64,000 nt of DNA from DASVRZ01 sp038230215 (GTDB taxonomy: Bacteria > Verrucomicrobiota > Verrucomicrobiia > Chthoniobacterales > DASVRZ01): the NCBI GenBank assembly GCA_038230215.1, contig JBBRNR010000011.1:1-64000 (forward strand), given 5' to 3'. Below the pieces are notes generated by a model, which saw nothing but the letters and a program-made list of their open reading frames with translations, was not told the DNA's origin and did no database searches. The position numbers and the translations under genes were made by a program. This document shows positions 42,820 through 51,888 of this stretch, in pieces (position 1 is the first letter of the stretch; every line of letters begins with the position of its first letter).

Positions 42820-43974
42820 ATGAAAATTGGCTTGCTGCATTACACGATGCCACCGGCAATTGGTGGCGTCGAGCGGATCGTCGCGGCGCACACCCGGCTC
42901 TTCCGCGGCGACGGCCACGAGGTGGTTCTGCTCTGCGACGGGAGGCAATGCGAAATGACGACGGAGTTCTCCTGGCTGGCGGTGCCGGGCTTTGAAAACA
43001 CAGGCGAGTTTGAGTCAAATCGGGACGCTTTTATAAGTTTCATCCAGGCACAAAAACTCGATCTCTTCATCGTTCACAATGTATTCACCATGCCGTTTTA
43101 CCCGGCGGCGACGGCGGCTTGTCATGCGGTGGCCGCGAGCGAGCTCCCCGTCATTTCTTGGGTGCACGATCTGGCGGCTGCCAACCCCTATTACGCCGTC
43201 CCGGAAGACGACCTCCTGCGCCGCCATCCGGTTGGAAGTCGCGTCGTCGCCATTTCGCCGGAACGCGCCTCCGCTTACCAGAAACTGACCGGCCACTCGT
43301 CCGTCACGATAATCCCCAATGGCATCGACACCGTCGGGGAACTGGCGGGCGAACTCCTACAGCATCGTCCGAAACTGCGGGCCGCGTTGCAGGGCGCGTT
43401 CCCGATTTTGTTTCATCCGACACGCCTGCTGCGCCGGAAAAATATCGCCCTCGGCATTCGAGTCGTAGCCGAGTTGAAGCGGCTCGGACTCACTCCGAGA
43501 CTTCTCATTTCCGGTGCGCCGGAGCCATTTTCAGGAGATCAGGTCGCCTATCGCAACGAATTGGATGCGCTTGTAGCCGAGTTGGATTTGAATGCGGAAG
43601 TCCTCTTTCTCAGCGACGAAACGCCGCTCGCTGATTCAGATGTAACTACGCTCTATAACTTGTCCGACGCCTTGTTTTTTCCAAGCAAGCACGAGGGTTT
43701 CGGCCTGCCCATGCTGGAGGCGGGTCTGCGCGGCTTGCCTATTTTCGCCTCGGACACGCAGCCTCTAGCCGATCTGGCCGTCAAAAACGGACTCGTCTTC
43801 GCCCTGGATTCCAGTCCCAAGGAAATTACGCGGAAAATCACCGATTTTTTCTCCCAGTGTCCAAGTATGCACGTCCGGCAGATCGTCCGCCGCGATTTCG
43901 ATTGGCAGAGTATTCATCAAAAGCACATTCTACCGCTGCTGCACCGTCTCACCCATGAATTCCACACTCGCTGA
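42820..43974 (+). CDS. GT4-family glycosyltransferase
   Basis: A GT-B fold glycosyltransferase of 384 residues. The N-terminal domain starts MKIGLLHYTMPPAIGGVER, with the GG loop of the acceptor domain. The donor domain carries the GT4 signature with its E-x7-E pattern in KHEGFGLPMLEAGLRGLP. The segment FHPTRLLRRKNIALGIRV is also typical. Its last 20 bp overlap glgB, so the two are co-transcribed, suggesting a role in glycogen or related glucan synthesis (inference). Sugar donor and acceptor are not known. Confidence 0.85.
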   Translation: MKIGLLHYTMPPAIGGVERIVAAHTRLFRGDGHEVVLLCDGRQCEMTTEFSWLAVPGFENTGEFESNRDAFISFIQAQKLDLFIVHNVFTMPFYPAATAACHAVAASELPVISWVHDLAAANPYYAVPEDDLLRRHPVGSRVVAISPERASAYQKLTGHSSVTIIPNGIDTVGELAGELLQHRPKLRAALQGAFPILFHPTRLLRRKNIALGIRVVAELKRLGLTPRLLISGAPEPFSGDQVAYRNELDALVAELDLNAEVLFLSDETPLADSDVTTLYNLSDALFFPSKHEGFGLPMLEAGLRGLPIFASDTQPLADLAVKNGLVFALDSSPKEITRKITDFFSQCPSMHVRQIVRRDFDWQSIHQKHILPLLHRLTHEFHTR

Positions 43975-46144
43975 CCAAGACCTCCGTTTGCTTCTCTCCG
44001 CCACGCACCAGGACCCATTTTCGGCGTTGGGACCGCAAAGAGTCGGAAGTCAGTTTGTGGTCCGCGTCTTCCGTCCGGATGCGCAGTCGGTGGCGCTCCT
44101 CGATCACGTAACCGGGGCGGTGATCGCCGAGGCGGCAAAGGTGAATGACGAGGGTCTTTTCGAGGCGACGCTGGGTGCTAAGTCGGTGCGTTACCGGCTG
44201 CAAATAACCCCGTGGCACGGCGACGTCTTCGTGATTGACGATCCGTATTCCTTCGGTCGCGTCTTGGGCGAGTTAGATACGCATCTCTTCTCCGAGGGTA
44301 ATCATTATCAAATTTATAAAAAACTCGGAGCGCATCTTCGCACCATCGATGGTGCCGACGGCGTCGCCTTCGCCGTCTGGGCACCCAACGCGCAGCGCGT
44401 GAGCGTCGTCGGCGAATTCAATGGCTGGGATGGGCGCGTCCACCCGATGCGCAAGCTGCTCGAAGCCGGAATCTGGGAAATTTTCATTCCGAATGTGGGC
44501 GAGGGCTGCCATTACAAATTTGAGGTGCGCGGCGCCCACGGCAGCATCCAGTTGAAGAGCGATCCGTTTGCTTTTTACGGCCAGCACAGTGAGAAAACGG
44601 CGTCGATGGTTTTCGATTTGAACCGCTACACTTGGGCCGACGAAGAGTGGATGTCTGCTCGTGCGCAGACGAACTGGCAGAACCAGCCGATAAGCATTTA
44701 CGAGGTGCATCTCGGCTCCTGGCAACGTGTCTGGGAGGAGGAAAACCGTCCGCTGAGCTACCGCGAACTGGCGGATCGCCTGCTCGGCTACGTACTCGAA
44801 ATGGGTTACACTCACATCGAACTGATGCCCGTGGCCGAGCATCCCTTCGACGGATCATGGGGATATCAGGTGACGGGTTATTACGCGATCACCAGCCGCT
44901 TTGGCAACCCGGACGAGTTCCGTTATTTCGTGGATCGCTGCCATCAAGCCGGCGTGGGAATCATCCTCGACTGGGTCCCCGGACACTTCCCAAAAGACGC
45001 GCATGGGCTGGCCAATTTCGATGGCACCGCGCTCTTCGAGCACTCCGATCCACGCCAGGGTGAGCACCGCGACTGGGGGACTTTGATTTTTAACTACGGG
45101 CGCAATGAGGTGAGAAATTTCCTCATCGGTAATGCGCTATTTTTGCTGGAGGAGTACCATATCGATGGCCTGCGCGTCGATGCTGTGGCCTCAATGCTTT
45201 ACTTGGATTATTCACGCGAAGCTAATGAATGGGTCCCCAATGTGCACGGCGGACGCGAAAATCTGGAGGCGATTCATTTCCTGAAGCGCTTCAACGAGGT
45301 TTGCTACGCGCAATATCCAGGCATCATGACCATGGCCGAGGAATCGACCTCTTGGCCCGGCGTGTCGCGTCCGACCTATCTCGGAGGCCTTGGTTTTGGT
45401 TTCAAATGGAACATGGGCTGGATGCACGATTTCCTCTCCTACATGGAAAAGGAACCCGTTTATCGACGGCATCATCAGGGTGACATCACGTTTTCGATGG
45501 TCTATGCGTTTCATGAGCATTTTGTGTTAGTGTTAAGCCACGACGAGGTGGTGCACGGCAAGGGTTCGCTCATTCAAAAAATGCCGGGCGATATGTGGCA
45601 GAAATTTGCCAACCTGCGCCTCTTTTACGGCTGGATGTATGCCCACCCAGGAAAGAAATTACTCTTCCAAGGCCAGGAATTTGGTCAGTGGGGCGAGTGG
45701 AATTACGCCAAAAGCCTTGACTGGCATCTGTGCCAGTTCCCATTGCACGACGGGTTAAAACGCCTCGTGCAGCACTTGAATCATCTTTATAAAACCGAGC
45801 CCGCCTTATCGGAAATCGATGACAGCTACGAGGGTTTCGACTGGATCGACTTCCATGATGCTGACAACAGCGTGGTCGCCTTCCTGCGTCGAGATCGCAC
45901 TGGTGGCCTGCTCATTTTTGTGATCAATGCGACTCCGATTCCCCGCGAAGGCTATCGGGTAGGGGTGCCGCAGGCGGGCTTTTACGAGGAGATTTTGAAC
46001 ACCGACGCCGCCACTTACGGAGGCAGTAACATTGGCAACTACGGTGGAGTCCCGAGCCATCCCTGGCCGTGGCAGGGCCGGGAGCATAGTTTGCAAATCA
46101 ACTTGCCACCGCTGGCCACCGTCGGCTTCCGGTTAAAGAAGTAA
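43955..46144 (+). CDS. glgB: 1,4-alpha-glucan branching enzyme GlgB
   Basis: GlgB introduces alpha-1,6 branches into glycogen. The protein has 729 residues. N-terminal CBM48-type beta domains (DPFSALGPQRVGSQFVVRVF, and VWAPNAQRVSVVGEFNGWDG) precede a GH13 barrel. Catalytic Asp lies in GLRVDAVASMLYLDYSR, Glu in TMAEESTSWPGVSRP and the third acid in LSHDEVVHGKGS. The two carbohydrate-binding modules at the N-terminus place it in the long form of the enzyme. It begins inside the end of the GT4 gene. No other glycogen genes are nearby. Confidence 0.96.
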   Translation: MNSTLADQDLRLLLSATHQDPFSALGPQRVGSQFVVRVFRPDAQSVALLDHVTGAVIAEAAKVNDEGLFEATLGAKSVRYRLQITPWHGDVFVIDDPYSFGRVLGELDTHLFSEGNHYQIYKKLGAHLRTIDGADGVAFAVWAPNAQRVSVVGEFNGWDGRVHPMRKLLEAGIWEIFIPNVGEGCHYKFEVRGAHGSIQLKSDPFAFYGQHSEKTASMVFDLNRYTWADEEWMSARAQTNWQNQPISIYEVHLGSWQRVWEEENRPLSYRELADRLLGYVLEMGYTHIELMPVAEHPFDGSWGYQVTGYYAITSRFGNPDEFRYFVDRCHQAGVGIILDWVPGHFPKDAHGLANFDGTALFEHSDPRQGEHRDWGTLIFNYGRNEVRNFLIGNALFLLEEYHIDGLRVDAVASMLYLDYSREANEWVPNVHGGRENLEAIHFLKRFNEVCYAQYPGIMTMAEESTSWPGVSRPTYLGGLGFGFKWNMGWMHDFLSYMEKEPVYRRHHQGDITFSMVYAFHEHFVLVLSHDEVVHGKGSLIQKMPGDMWQKFANLRLFYGWMYAHPGKKLLFQGQEFGQWGEWNYAKSLDWHLCQFPLHDGLKRLVQHLNHLYKTEPALSEIDDSYEGFDWIDFHDADNSVVAFLRRDRTGGLLIFVINATPIPREGYRVGVPQAGFYEEILNTDAATYGGSNIGNYGGVPSHPWPWQGREHSLQINLPPLATVGFRLKK

Positions 46145-46164
46145 TTTTGCTGGGGTGAACGATC

Positions 46165-46194
46165 AAGAAAGACGGCTTTGTGCCAATCTTTCTT
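46165..46194 (+). terminator. Weak hairpin after glgB
   Basis: An 8-bp stem AAGAAAGA/TCTTTCTT encloses a GGC/GCC pair. It lies 20 bp past the glgB stop, with little T run beyond the stem, so it may terminate only weakly. Confidence 0.35.
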
Positions 46195-46246
46195 TGACTT
46201 CCAGACTGCTGAATAATAGCGTCTCCCAGTTCCCTATTTACCAACC

Positions 46247-46954
46247 ATGAAAAATACCCTCTCCAGAAACGCATTTACCCTTGTGGAATTGCTTGTCGTT
46301 ATCACCATCATCGGAATTCTTGCCGGTATCGCCCTGCCTGTTTTCCAAAAAGTTCAGGTCAATGCTGAACAAACCAAAACGCTCTCGAATGGCAAACAAA
46401 TTGGTTTGGGTTTAAAACTCTACGCTGGCGATAATGATGGTTCTTTCCCGAAATTCAGTGCTTACGATGCAGCTAGTGGAACATTTAATTCCGGGACCAT
46501 TACAGACGCCAATCAAGCTCTCAAACAGCTCATTCCGCAATATGTTCCAACCGAAAAGATTTTCGCGGTGAAAAAATCGGCTTGGACACCTAATTCTCCC
46601 GATGAAAACATTGGAACCACCCCAGATGACGTCAACCGTCTGAAAACTGGCGAAAATCATTTTGCTTATATCACGGAGCTTAACGATACTTCGAATGGCT
46701 CGTTCCCGCTGATTGCCGACGGGTTTTCCACTGTGGTAGGAGTTTACAGTAAACAGCAGACAGAAATCGGCGGTGTCTGGGAAGGTAAAAAAGCAATCGT
46801 GATTCGCGTCGATCAAAGTGGAAAAGTGGAGACCGTCAACCCTGTGAATCTAAATATAATCGGACCGGTTGGTGGAGCTGCCAATGATGATATTTTTACC
46901 ACCCATGACAGTTGGCTGTCTGCAACTCAAAAGCCGGTAAATCCAGCTAAATAA
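46247..46954 (+). CDS. Type IV pilin-like / pseudopilin protein with prepilin leader
   Basis: A 235-residue protein with a classic prepilin signal: a short basic leader, then AFTLVELLVVITIIGILAG, with Glu at +5 of the mature chain after a Phe start. The remainder resembles the DUF1559/pseudopilin-type proteins found in large numbers in Planctomycetes and Verrucomicrobia (GLGLKLYAGDNDGSFP). It would be processed by prepilin peptidase and assembled or anchored in the inner membrane. No secretion or pilus genes are adjacent. The A+T content is higher than in its neighbours. Confidence 0.88.
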   Translation: MKNTLSRNAFTLVELLVVITIIGILAGIALPVFQKVQVNAEQTKTLSNGKQIGLGLKLYAGDNDGSFPKFSAYDAASGTFNSGTITDANQALKQLIPQYVPTEKIFAVKKSAWTPNSPDENIGTTPDDVNRLKTGENHFAYITELNDTSNGSFPLIADGFSTVVGVYSKQQTEIGGVWEGKKAIVIRVDQSGKVETVNPVNLNIIGPVGGAANDDIFTTHDSWLSATQKPVNPAK

Positions 46955-46971
46955 TAATGCAATTTAGTTTC

Positions 46972-47003
46972 AAAAAAGCACCGACAACATCGGTGCTTTT
47001 TTT
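46972..47003 (+). terminator. Rho-independent terminator after the pilin-like gene
   Basis: A 13-bp perfect stem (AAAAAAGCACCGA with its complement, 46972-46984 and 46990-47002) with loop CAACA and a T run. It begins 17 bp after the stop. Confidence 0.92.
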
Positions 47004-47041
47004 GTTTTTACAGACTACTAGATTTAGAGTAATTACAGCCA

Positions 47042-47704
47042 ATGATCGAGTTAATGCAAAGAGGTGGCGTGTTGATGTGGGTGATCGTGTTTTGCAGTGT
47101 TCTGGCAACGGGTATTTTTCTCGAGCGCTTCTTTTTTTTCCATCGTAGTTTCATCGAAGTCTCGGAATTTCTTAATGGTCTCGCGAGTCTGATCCGGCGT
47201 AAAAACTTCGCCGAGGCGCGTCATGAATGCGCCGTGACTCATGTTCCGGTTGCGCGCGTCCTGCATGCCGCCATCCTGCGTCACAACAGTTCAAGGGCGG
47301 ACCTTAAAGAAATCGTTCAGGAAGCAGGTCAGTTGGAAGTGCCTCTGCTGGAGAAACATCTGCCCGCGCTATCCACGATCACCTTCATCACTCCAATGAT
47401 CGGTTTTTTGGGAACGGTCACCGGGTTGCTCCAGGCTTTTGCCACCATTTCATCGAACAACGGATATGCCTCTGCCATTGATATTTCCGGGGCCATTTAC
47501 CAGAGTTTGCTGACCACGGCTGCGGGAATTGCCGTGGCCATCCCGGCATTTGTCGGTCATCAATATTTGTCGGCTCGCGTTGACCGCCTCATGCGCGACA
47601 TGGAGCGCGCTGGCATCGAAATCGTTAACCTTCTGACCGATCCGATCCAGATGAAAACGGACATCATCAGCTTCGAAGAGCAGACGCAAAAACTCGGCCT
47701 CTAG
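47042..47704 (+). CDS. exbB: MotA/TolQ/ExbB proton channel family protein
   Basis: An inner-membrane proton-channel subunit, 220 residues. It has an N-terminal helix (LMWVIVFCSVLATGIFLERF), a cytoplasmic region, and the two conserved C-terminal helices (LSTITFITPMIGFLGTVTGLL and the one with YQSLLTTAAGIAVAIPAF). These hold the proton-path Thr residues and the Pro turn. It energises outer-membrane transport or the Tol system together with ExbD and a TonB-like partner that follow. Naming as ExbB rather than TolQ rests on the TonB-like third gene. Confidence 0.88.
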   Translation: MIELMQRGGVLMWVIVFCSVLATGIFLERFFFFHRSFIEVSEFLNGLASLIRRKNFAEARHECAVTHVPVARVLHAAILRHNSSRADLKEIVQEAGQLEVPLLEKHLPALSTITFITPMIGFLGTVTGLLQAFATISSNNGYASAIDISGAIYQSLLTTAAGIAVAIPAFVGHQYLSARVDRLMRDMERAGIEIVNLLTDPIQMKTDIISFEEQTQKLGL

Positions 47705-47728
47705 CCCGTACGCACTGGCTCTTTGTCT

Positions 47729-48136
47729 ATGCGCCTCACACGTAGCCACAGGATGTCGCCGTTTCTGTTTCAGATTATTCCGCTACTCGACATCCTGTTT
47801 GCGATTCTGATTTTTTTCGTAATGACCGCCACTTTTGTCTCGCAGCCGGGTATAACCGTGGAACTCCCTGCCTCTAACTTCTCCGTCGAACCCGCTCTGC
47901 ACACCCAGATCGTCAGTATCGTCGGAAACAACATCTTCTTCCGCGATCAACTGGTCTCCGATGCTCAATTGAGCATCCTGCTCAACAATAAAAAAGACAC
48001 GCCGTCCCCCACCATCATTGTGAAAGCGGATCGCACCGTGCCATATGAACGTGTTATGACAGTCACCAATCTTGCATTGGATCACGGTTATCGCGTCGTC
48101 ATGGCTGCCGGAATGAGGAAACCCGCCACTCATTGA
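47729..48136 (+). CDS. exbD: ExbD/TolR-family protein
   Basis: A 135-residue single-pass protein. The helix FQIIPLLDILFAILIFFVM carries the Asp essential for proton coupling. The periplasmic domain of about 90 residues follows (TVELPASNFSVEP, IIVKADRTVPYERVMTV), with the family motif near its end. It starts 24 bp after exbB. ATG 47729 is preferred to TTG 47723. It acts in a complex with ExbB and probably the TonB-like protein encoded next. Confidence 0.88.
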   Translation: MRLTRSHRMSPFLFQIIPLLDILFAILIFFVMTATFVSQPGITVELPASNFSVEPALHTQIVSIVGNNIFFRDQLVSDAQLSILLNNKKDTPSPTIIVKADRTVPYERVMTVTNLALDHGYRVVMAAGMRKPATH

Positions 48137-48149
48137 TCTTAGCAACGCC

Positions 48150-48875
48150 ATGAAATGGCAGCCCACCTTTACGCCCCCCCGGCTGCGCTCCCAAGACTGG
48201 GTGCTGCCCAGCATGATTCTGGGTGCGGTTTTCATTCACGGATTGGCTTTCTACCTCGTCCAGGCGTCCGTTACGGAGACAGCGAAAAAGGGGATTGCCA
48301 GTGCGCGGCTTACCATCCTCGACCCGCTGAGTCCGCGCGATCGGCCCTTGATTGACTGGATCGAAAACCACGACCCCGCAGCCATTGTCTCAGTAGGCGA
48401 AGCGCCTCAGCCGCCGCATCTTTTCGAGACGCCAGCCTACCAGCCAAGTTACGAAAAAGTCCTACCCGAGCCATTACCCATTTTTCGGGAAAACAATCCA
48501 CTTAATCATCAATCATTTTTTCCGCCCGGGCCGGTACCGGACTTTCAGTCTAATCTTGGTAAGGATCCGCAAAACACGCCAATCCTAGCTTCGAAGATAG
48601 TCCCATCGCCCTCCATTGACCTCAATTTCTCGAAAGCTTTTTCCCCGCCTCAGATCAATGGCAAACTACCCACGCCCGCCCAGTTTCTCATCGTCAAGGC
48701 CGGTGAAAATGGAGAAAAAGCTTTTTTCCTGCTCCAGTCCTCGGGACATGACGAGTTAGACAACTATGCGCGCAACTGGCTGATCGCCTCCCGCCCCACG
48801 CTGAAAAACAGTGATTCCAGCGGCTGGGTGCAAATTCATTGGGGCGGCGAAATCTGGAAAAAAGTCGCCCAATGA
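48150..48875 (+). CDS. TonB-like energy-transducing protein
   Basis: A 241-residue protein with an N-terminal membrane helix (VLPSMILGAVFIHGLAFYLVQ), a long proline-rich periplasmic spacer, and a C-terminal domain whose segment FFLLQSSGHDELDNYARNWL resembles the TonB C-terminal motif. The final strand SSGWVQIHWGGEIW fits the TonB core. The middle lacks the dense PxP repeats of E. coli TonB. Its place after exbB-exbD supports the role of carrying energy to outer-membrane receptors. Confidence 0.7.
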   Translation: MKWQPTFTPPRLRSQDWVLPSMILGAVFIHGLAFYLVQASVTETAKKGIASARLTILDPLSPRDRPLIDWIENHDPAAIVSVGEAPQPPHLFETPAYQPSYEKVLPEPLPIFRENNPLNHQSFFPPGPVPDFQSNLGKDPQNTPILASKIVPSPSIDLNFSKAFSPPQINGKLPTPAQFLIVKAGENGEKAFFLLQSSGHDELDNYARNWLIASRPTLKNSDSSGWVQIHWGGEIWKKVAQ

Positions 48876-49102
48876 TCCGCATCCCGCTGCACTTGCTCCT
48901 GCCGGCCTACGTTGTTTTCGGGCTGCTTTTTATCATGACCCTCTGGCTTTGGGCCAACTGGATCCGCAAAAGAAGAGAAAGCGAGGTCTTGCGTTACCGG
49001 CTGCAATGTATAATTTGCGCACTCCCCTTTGAAGACCGGAGCGACAACACCCTGCCGCGCTGTCCGAAATGTGGTAGCCTCAACGAACGAGGCAACAGCT
49101 AA
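48872..49102 (+). CDS. Small membrane protein with C-terminal zinc ribbon
   Basis: A 76-residue protein whose first helix is hydrophobic (LHLLLPAYVVFGLLFIMTLW) and whose C-terminal part holds two CxxC knuckles (LQCIICALPFEDRS and RCPKCGSLNE). It overlaps the TonB-like stop by 4 bp (ATGA), so it belongs to the same operon. The function is unknown. It resembles the zinc-ribbon membrane protein at 7019-7468 only in general design. Confidence 0.7.
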   Translation: MIRIPLHLLLPAYVVFGLLFIMTLWLWANWIRKRRESEVLRYRLQCIICALPFEDRSDNTLPRCPKCGSLNERGNS

Positions 49103-49140
49103 AATCAACAATACTTTTTAACTTTTAAGACCAATAATTT

Positions 49141-50319
49141 ATGGGAATGTGGATCGGACGTAATCGCAAGGCACGGGTCACTTATGGGTTCGACGAGATC
49201 GCCCTCGTCCCCGGTGCCATCACCATCAATCCCAATGAGGTGGACATCTCATTTCAAGTCCCCCGGCGCGATTCGGAACCGCTCAAACTGAGCATTCCCA
49301 TCCTCGCCAGCGCGATGGACGGCGTTGTTGATGTGCGTTTTGCCATCGCCATGGGCAAGCTCGGCGGCCTTGCCGTTCTGAACCTCGAAGGTGTTCAGAC
49401 TCGTTACGAAAATCCTGATGAAGTCCTTCAGCAAGTTGTTGAGGCAGACAAGGACAAAGTCACCGGATTGCTTCAGAAAATTTACCTCGAACCCATCCGC
49501 GAAGACCTTATCGCCAAGCGCGTGCAGGAGATTAAAGCCGGCGGCGGGTTCGCGGCGGTCAGCTCCATTCCCCAAAAAGCGGATCGTTACGCGTCCATCG
49601 CGCAGGAAGCGGGAGCCGATCTTTTCGTGGTTCAAAGCACCGTTTCGACCGTTCGCCACATTTCGACTGAATACCAGTCGCTCGAGCTGGCCAAGTTCTG
49701 CGCCGGGCTGAAAATTCCCGTCATCATAGGCAACACCGTTGGCTACGACGTCACTCTGGAAATTATGCAATGCGGCGTCGCGGGCGTTCTCATTGGAGTC
49801 GGACCTGGAGCGGCCTGCACCTCGCGCGGCGTGCTCGGACTTGGCGTGCCCCAAGTCACCGCCACCGTCGATTGCGCGGCGGCACGCGACCAATATTTTA
49901 AACAAACCGGACGCTACGTTCCGATCATCACTGATGGCGGCATGAGCAAAGGCGGCGACGTTTGCAAGGCGCTCGCCTGTGGTTCCGACGCCGTCATGGT
50001 CGGCAGCGCGTTTGCCAAAGCCCAGGAAGCTCCTGGCAAAGGCAACCACTGGGGCATGGCCACGCCCCACGCGAATCTTCCACGCGGCACTCGCATCAAA
50101 GTCGGCACCACCGGCTCGCTCAAGCAAATCCTTTTCGGCCCCGCCGAAGTCGATGACGGTTCCCAAAACCTCGTCGGCGCGATCACGACCTGCATGGGCA
50201 ACGTCGGTGCGGCCAGCATTCGGGAATTTCAAGAAACGGAAATCATCATCGCCCCGTCGATCAAGACCGAGGGCAAACTCTTCCAGACCGTCCAAAGCGT
50301 CGGCATGGGCACCCGCTAA
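49141..50319 (+). CDS. guaB3: GuaB3-family IMP dehydrogenase-like protein (no CBS domains)
   Basis: A TIM-barrel enzyme of the IMP dehydrogenase/GMP reductase family, 392 residues. It lacks the paired CBS insertion of ordinary GuaB. The catalytic-loop Cys lies in GVGPGAACTSRGVLGLG, and the nucleotide-binding segments IPILASAMDGVVD, PIITDGGMSKGGD and ALACGSDAVMVGSAF are present. GuaB3 members oxidise IMP or act as IMPDH-related enzymes, and activity here is inferred. It is followed by fabF 26 bp later. No other purine gene is nearby. Confidence 0.88.
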   Translation: MGMWIGRNRKARVTYGFDEIALVPGAITINPNEVDISFQVPRRDSEPLKLSIPILASAMDGVVDVRFAIAMGKLGGLAVLNLEGVQTRYENPDEVLQQVVEADKDKVTGLLQKIYLEPIREDLIAKRVQEIKAGGGFAAVSSIPQKADRYASIAQEAGADLFVVQSTVSTVRHISTEYQSLELAKFCAGLKIPVIIGNTVGYDVTLEIMQCGVAGVLIGVGPGAACTSRGVLGLGVPQVTATVDCAAARDQYFKQTGRYVPIITDGGMSKGGDVCKALACGSDAVMVGSAFAKAQEAPGKGNHWGMATPHANLPRGTRIKVGTTGSLKQILFGPAEVDDGSQNLVGAITTCMGNVGAASIREFQETEIIIAPSIKTEGKLFQTVQSVGMGTR

Positions 50320-50345
50320 ATCCCCACATTTAGTCCCTCACTCCC

Positions 50346-51605
50346 ATGAATACTCGCAGAGTTGTCGTCACCGGCATCGGCGTTATTTCCCCCGTTGGAA
50401 ATGACCTTCCCACTTTCTGGGACAGCTTAAAACAGGGGCGCAGCGGCGTCGGTCTCATCCAGGCTTTCGACACCACGGGCTACGGCTGTAAAATCGCGGG
50501 CGAGGTGAAAAACTTCGATCCAGTTCCATTCTTCTCCAACCCGAAGGATTCCCGCCGCGCAGACCGATTCACCCAACTCGGCATGGCGGCGAGCAAGATG
50601 GCGGTGGCGGACAGCGGGCTTGATCTTGAGAAAATCGACGTTACACGTTTCGGCGTCATCGTTGGCAGCGGCATCGGCGGCCTTGGCACGCTGGAGGCGC
50701 AGCACACGAATCTTATTCAAAAAGGTCCGGGCCGCGTCAGTCCGTTCATGATCCCGATGATGATCTCGAACATGGCGAGCGGCATCATTTCGATGGAGTT
50801 TAATTTCCAGGGACCGAACCTCAGCGTTGTCTCCGCTTGCGCCACCGCCAACAACGCTCTCGGCGAGGCTTGGCGCATCATTAAATTTGGCGACGCCGAC
50901 GGCTTTCTAGCCGGTGGCAGCGAGGCCGCCTGCGTCCCGCTCGGCATCTCCGGCTTCGACAATATGAAAGCCATGAGCACGCGCAACGACGACCCCGAGC
51001 GCGCCAGCCGTCCATTCGACTTGGGGCGCGATGGCTTCGTTCTCAGCGAAGGTGCGGGCGTCCTCGTTCTCGAGGAAATGGAGCACGCCAAGGCTCGTGG
51101 AGCCCGGATTTATTGCGAACTCGCTGGCTACGGCGTCACCGCCGACGCCTATCACATGAGCAGCCCGCGGCCCGATGGCTCATCCGTCGCCCGCTGCATG
51201 ACGCTTGCGCTCAAACACGCGGGCGTGAACCCGGACGAAGTCGGTTACATCAACGCCCACGCGACTTCCACCGGACTCGGTGACATCGCTGAAACCCAGG
51301 CCATCAAACTCGCTTTTGGCGACTCGGCCATTCCATCTCAAGGCGGCAAAATTGCGGTCAGCAGCACGAAATCCATGACCGGCCACACGCTTGGCGCAGC
51401 CGGTGCCATCGAAATGGCCGCGTGCATCATGGCCATGCTGGACGGCATTCTTCCGCCGACGATCAATCTGGAAAATCCCGATCCCGCCTGCGACCTCGAC
51501 TACGTTCCCAACGTGGCACGTGAAGCAAAAGTCAAAGTCGTGGTGAACAATTCTTTTGGCTTCGGCGGTCACAACGCGACCCTCGTCGCAAAGGCATTCG
51601 AGTAA
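50346..51605 (+). CDS. fabF: Beta-ketoacyl-ACP synthase II (FabF)
   Basis: FabF elongates acyl-ACP with malonyl-ACP in fatty acid synthesis. The 419-residue protein has the condensing-enzyme triad: Cys165 in VSACATANNALGEA, His in INAHATSTGLGDIAE and His in STKSMTGHTLGAAGAIE. The N-terminus RRVVVTGIGVISPVG and the C-terminal NNSFGFGGHNATL are standard. Its partner ACP is encoded at 63362-63604, but the two genes are not in one operon. Confidence 0.96.
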   Translation: MNTRRVVVTGIGVISPVGNDLPTFWDSLKQGRSGVGLIQAFDTTGYGCKIAGEVKNFDPVPFFSNPKDSRRADRFTQLGMAASKMAVADSGLDLEKIDVTRFGVIVGSGIGGLGTLEAQHTNLIQKGPGRVSPFMIPMMISNMASGIISMEFNFQGPNLSVVSACATANNALGEAWRIIKFGDADGFLAGGSEAACVPLGISGFDNMKAMSTRNDDPERASRPFDLGRDGFVLSEGAGVLVLEEMEHAKARGARIYCELAGYGVTADAYHMSSPRPDGSSVARCMTLALKHAGVNPDEVGYINAHATSTGLGDIAETQAIKLAFGDSAIPSQGGKIAVSSTKSMTGHTLGAAGAIEMAACIMAMLDGILPPTINLENPDPACDLDYVPNVAREAKVKVVVNNSFGFGGHNATLVAKAFE

Positions 51606-51677
51606 CATTCATATCCAACTCGGATCAATCCGTCAGCGCAGCCTACAGCGCCAGCTTGCCGAGTAAATCAGGCGGAT

Positions 51678-51830
51678 TTAGCAGCGAATGACAGAAGGAC
51701 TGGTCGGCTCGAAGTTTTCCTCGAACTTTAGCTTCACGCAAAAGGCTCCAGCGGGTTCGCGAGCCATCTCTCCCCCGTAAGCGATCGAGAGCTGCTGTGA
51801 TAGACCGCCGTTATAAATTCTGGCTGGCAT
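51678..51830 (-). CDS. Possible 50-residue small protein, unknown
   Basis: An ATG-TAA frame on the minus strand encodes about 50 residues (starting MPARIYNGGLSQQL, ending SPSVIRC). It is downstream of gltB after a hairpin. There is no clear ribosome binding site and no recognised motif. The rest of the 283-bp fabF-gltB gap has nothing recognisable. Confidence 0.25.
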   Translation of the reverse strand: MPARIYNGGLSQQLSIAYGGEMAREPAGAFCVKLKFEENFEPTSPSVIRC

Positions 51831-51836
51831 TGCGAT

Positions 51837-51871
51837 GAAACTCGAATGGAGGAAAATTCCCTTCGAGTTTC
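51837..51871. terminator. Hairpin downstream of gltB
   Basis: A 10-bp perfect inverted repeat (GAAACTCGAA at 51837-51846, complement at 51862-51871) with a 15-nt loop lies 18 bp past the gltB stop. It lacks a T run, so it may instead stabilise the 3' end. Confidence 0.45.
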
Positions 51872-51888
51872 AATCGTATGTAACGAGG

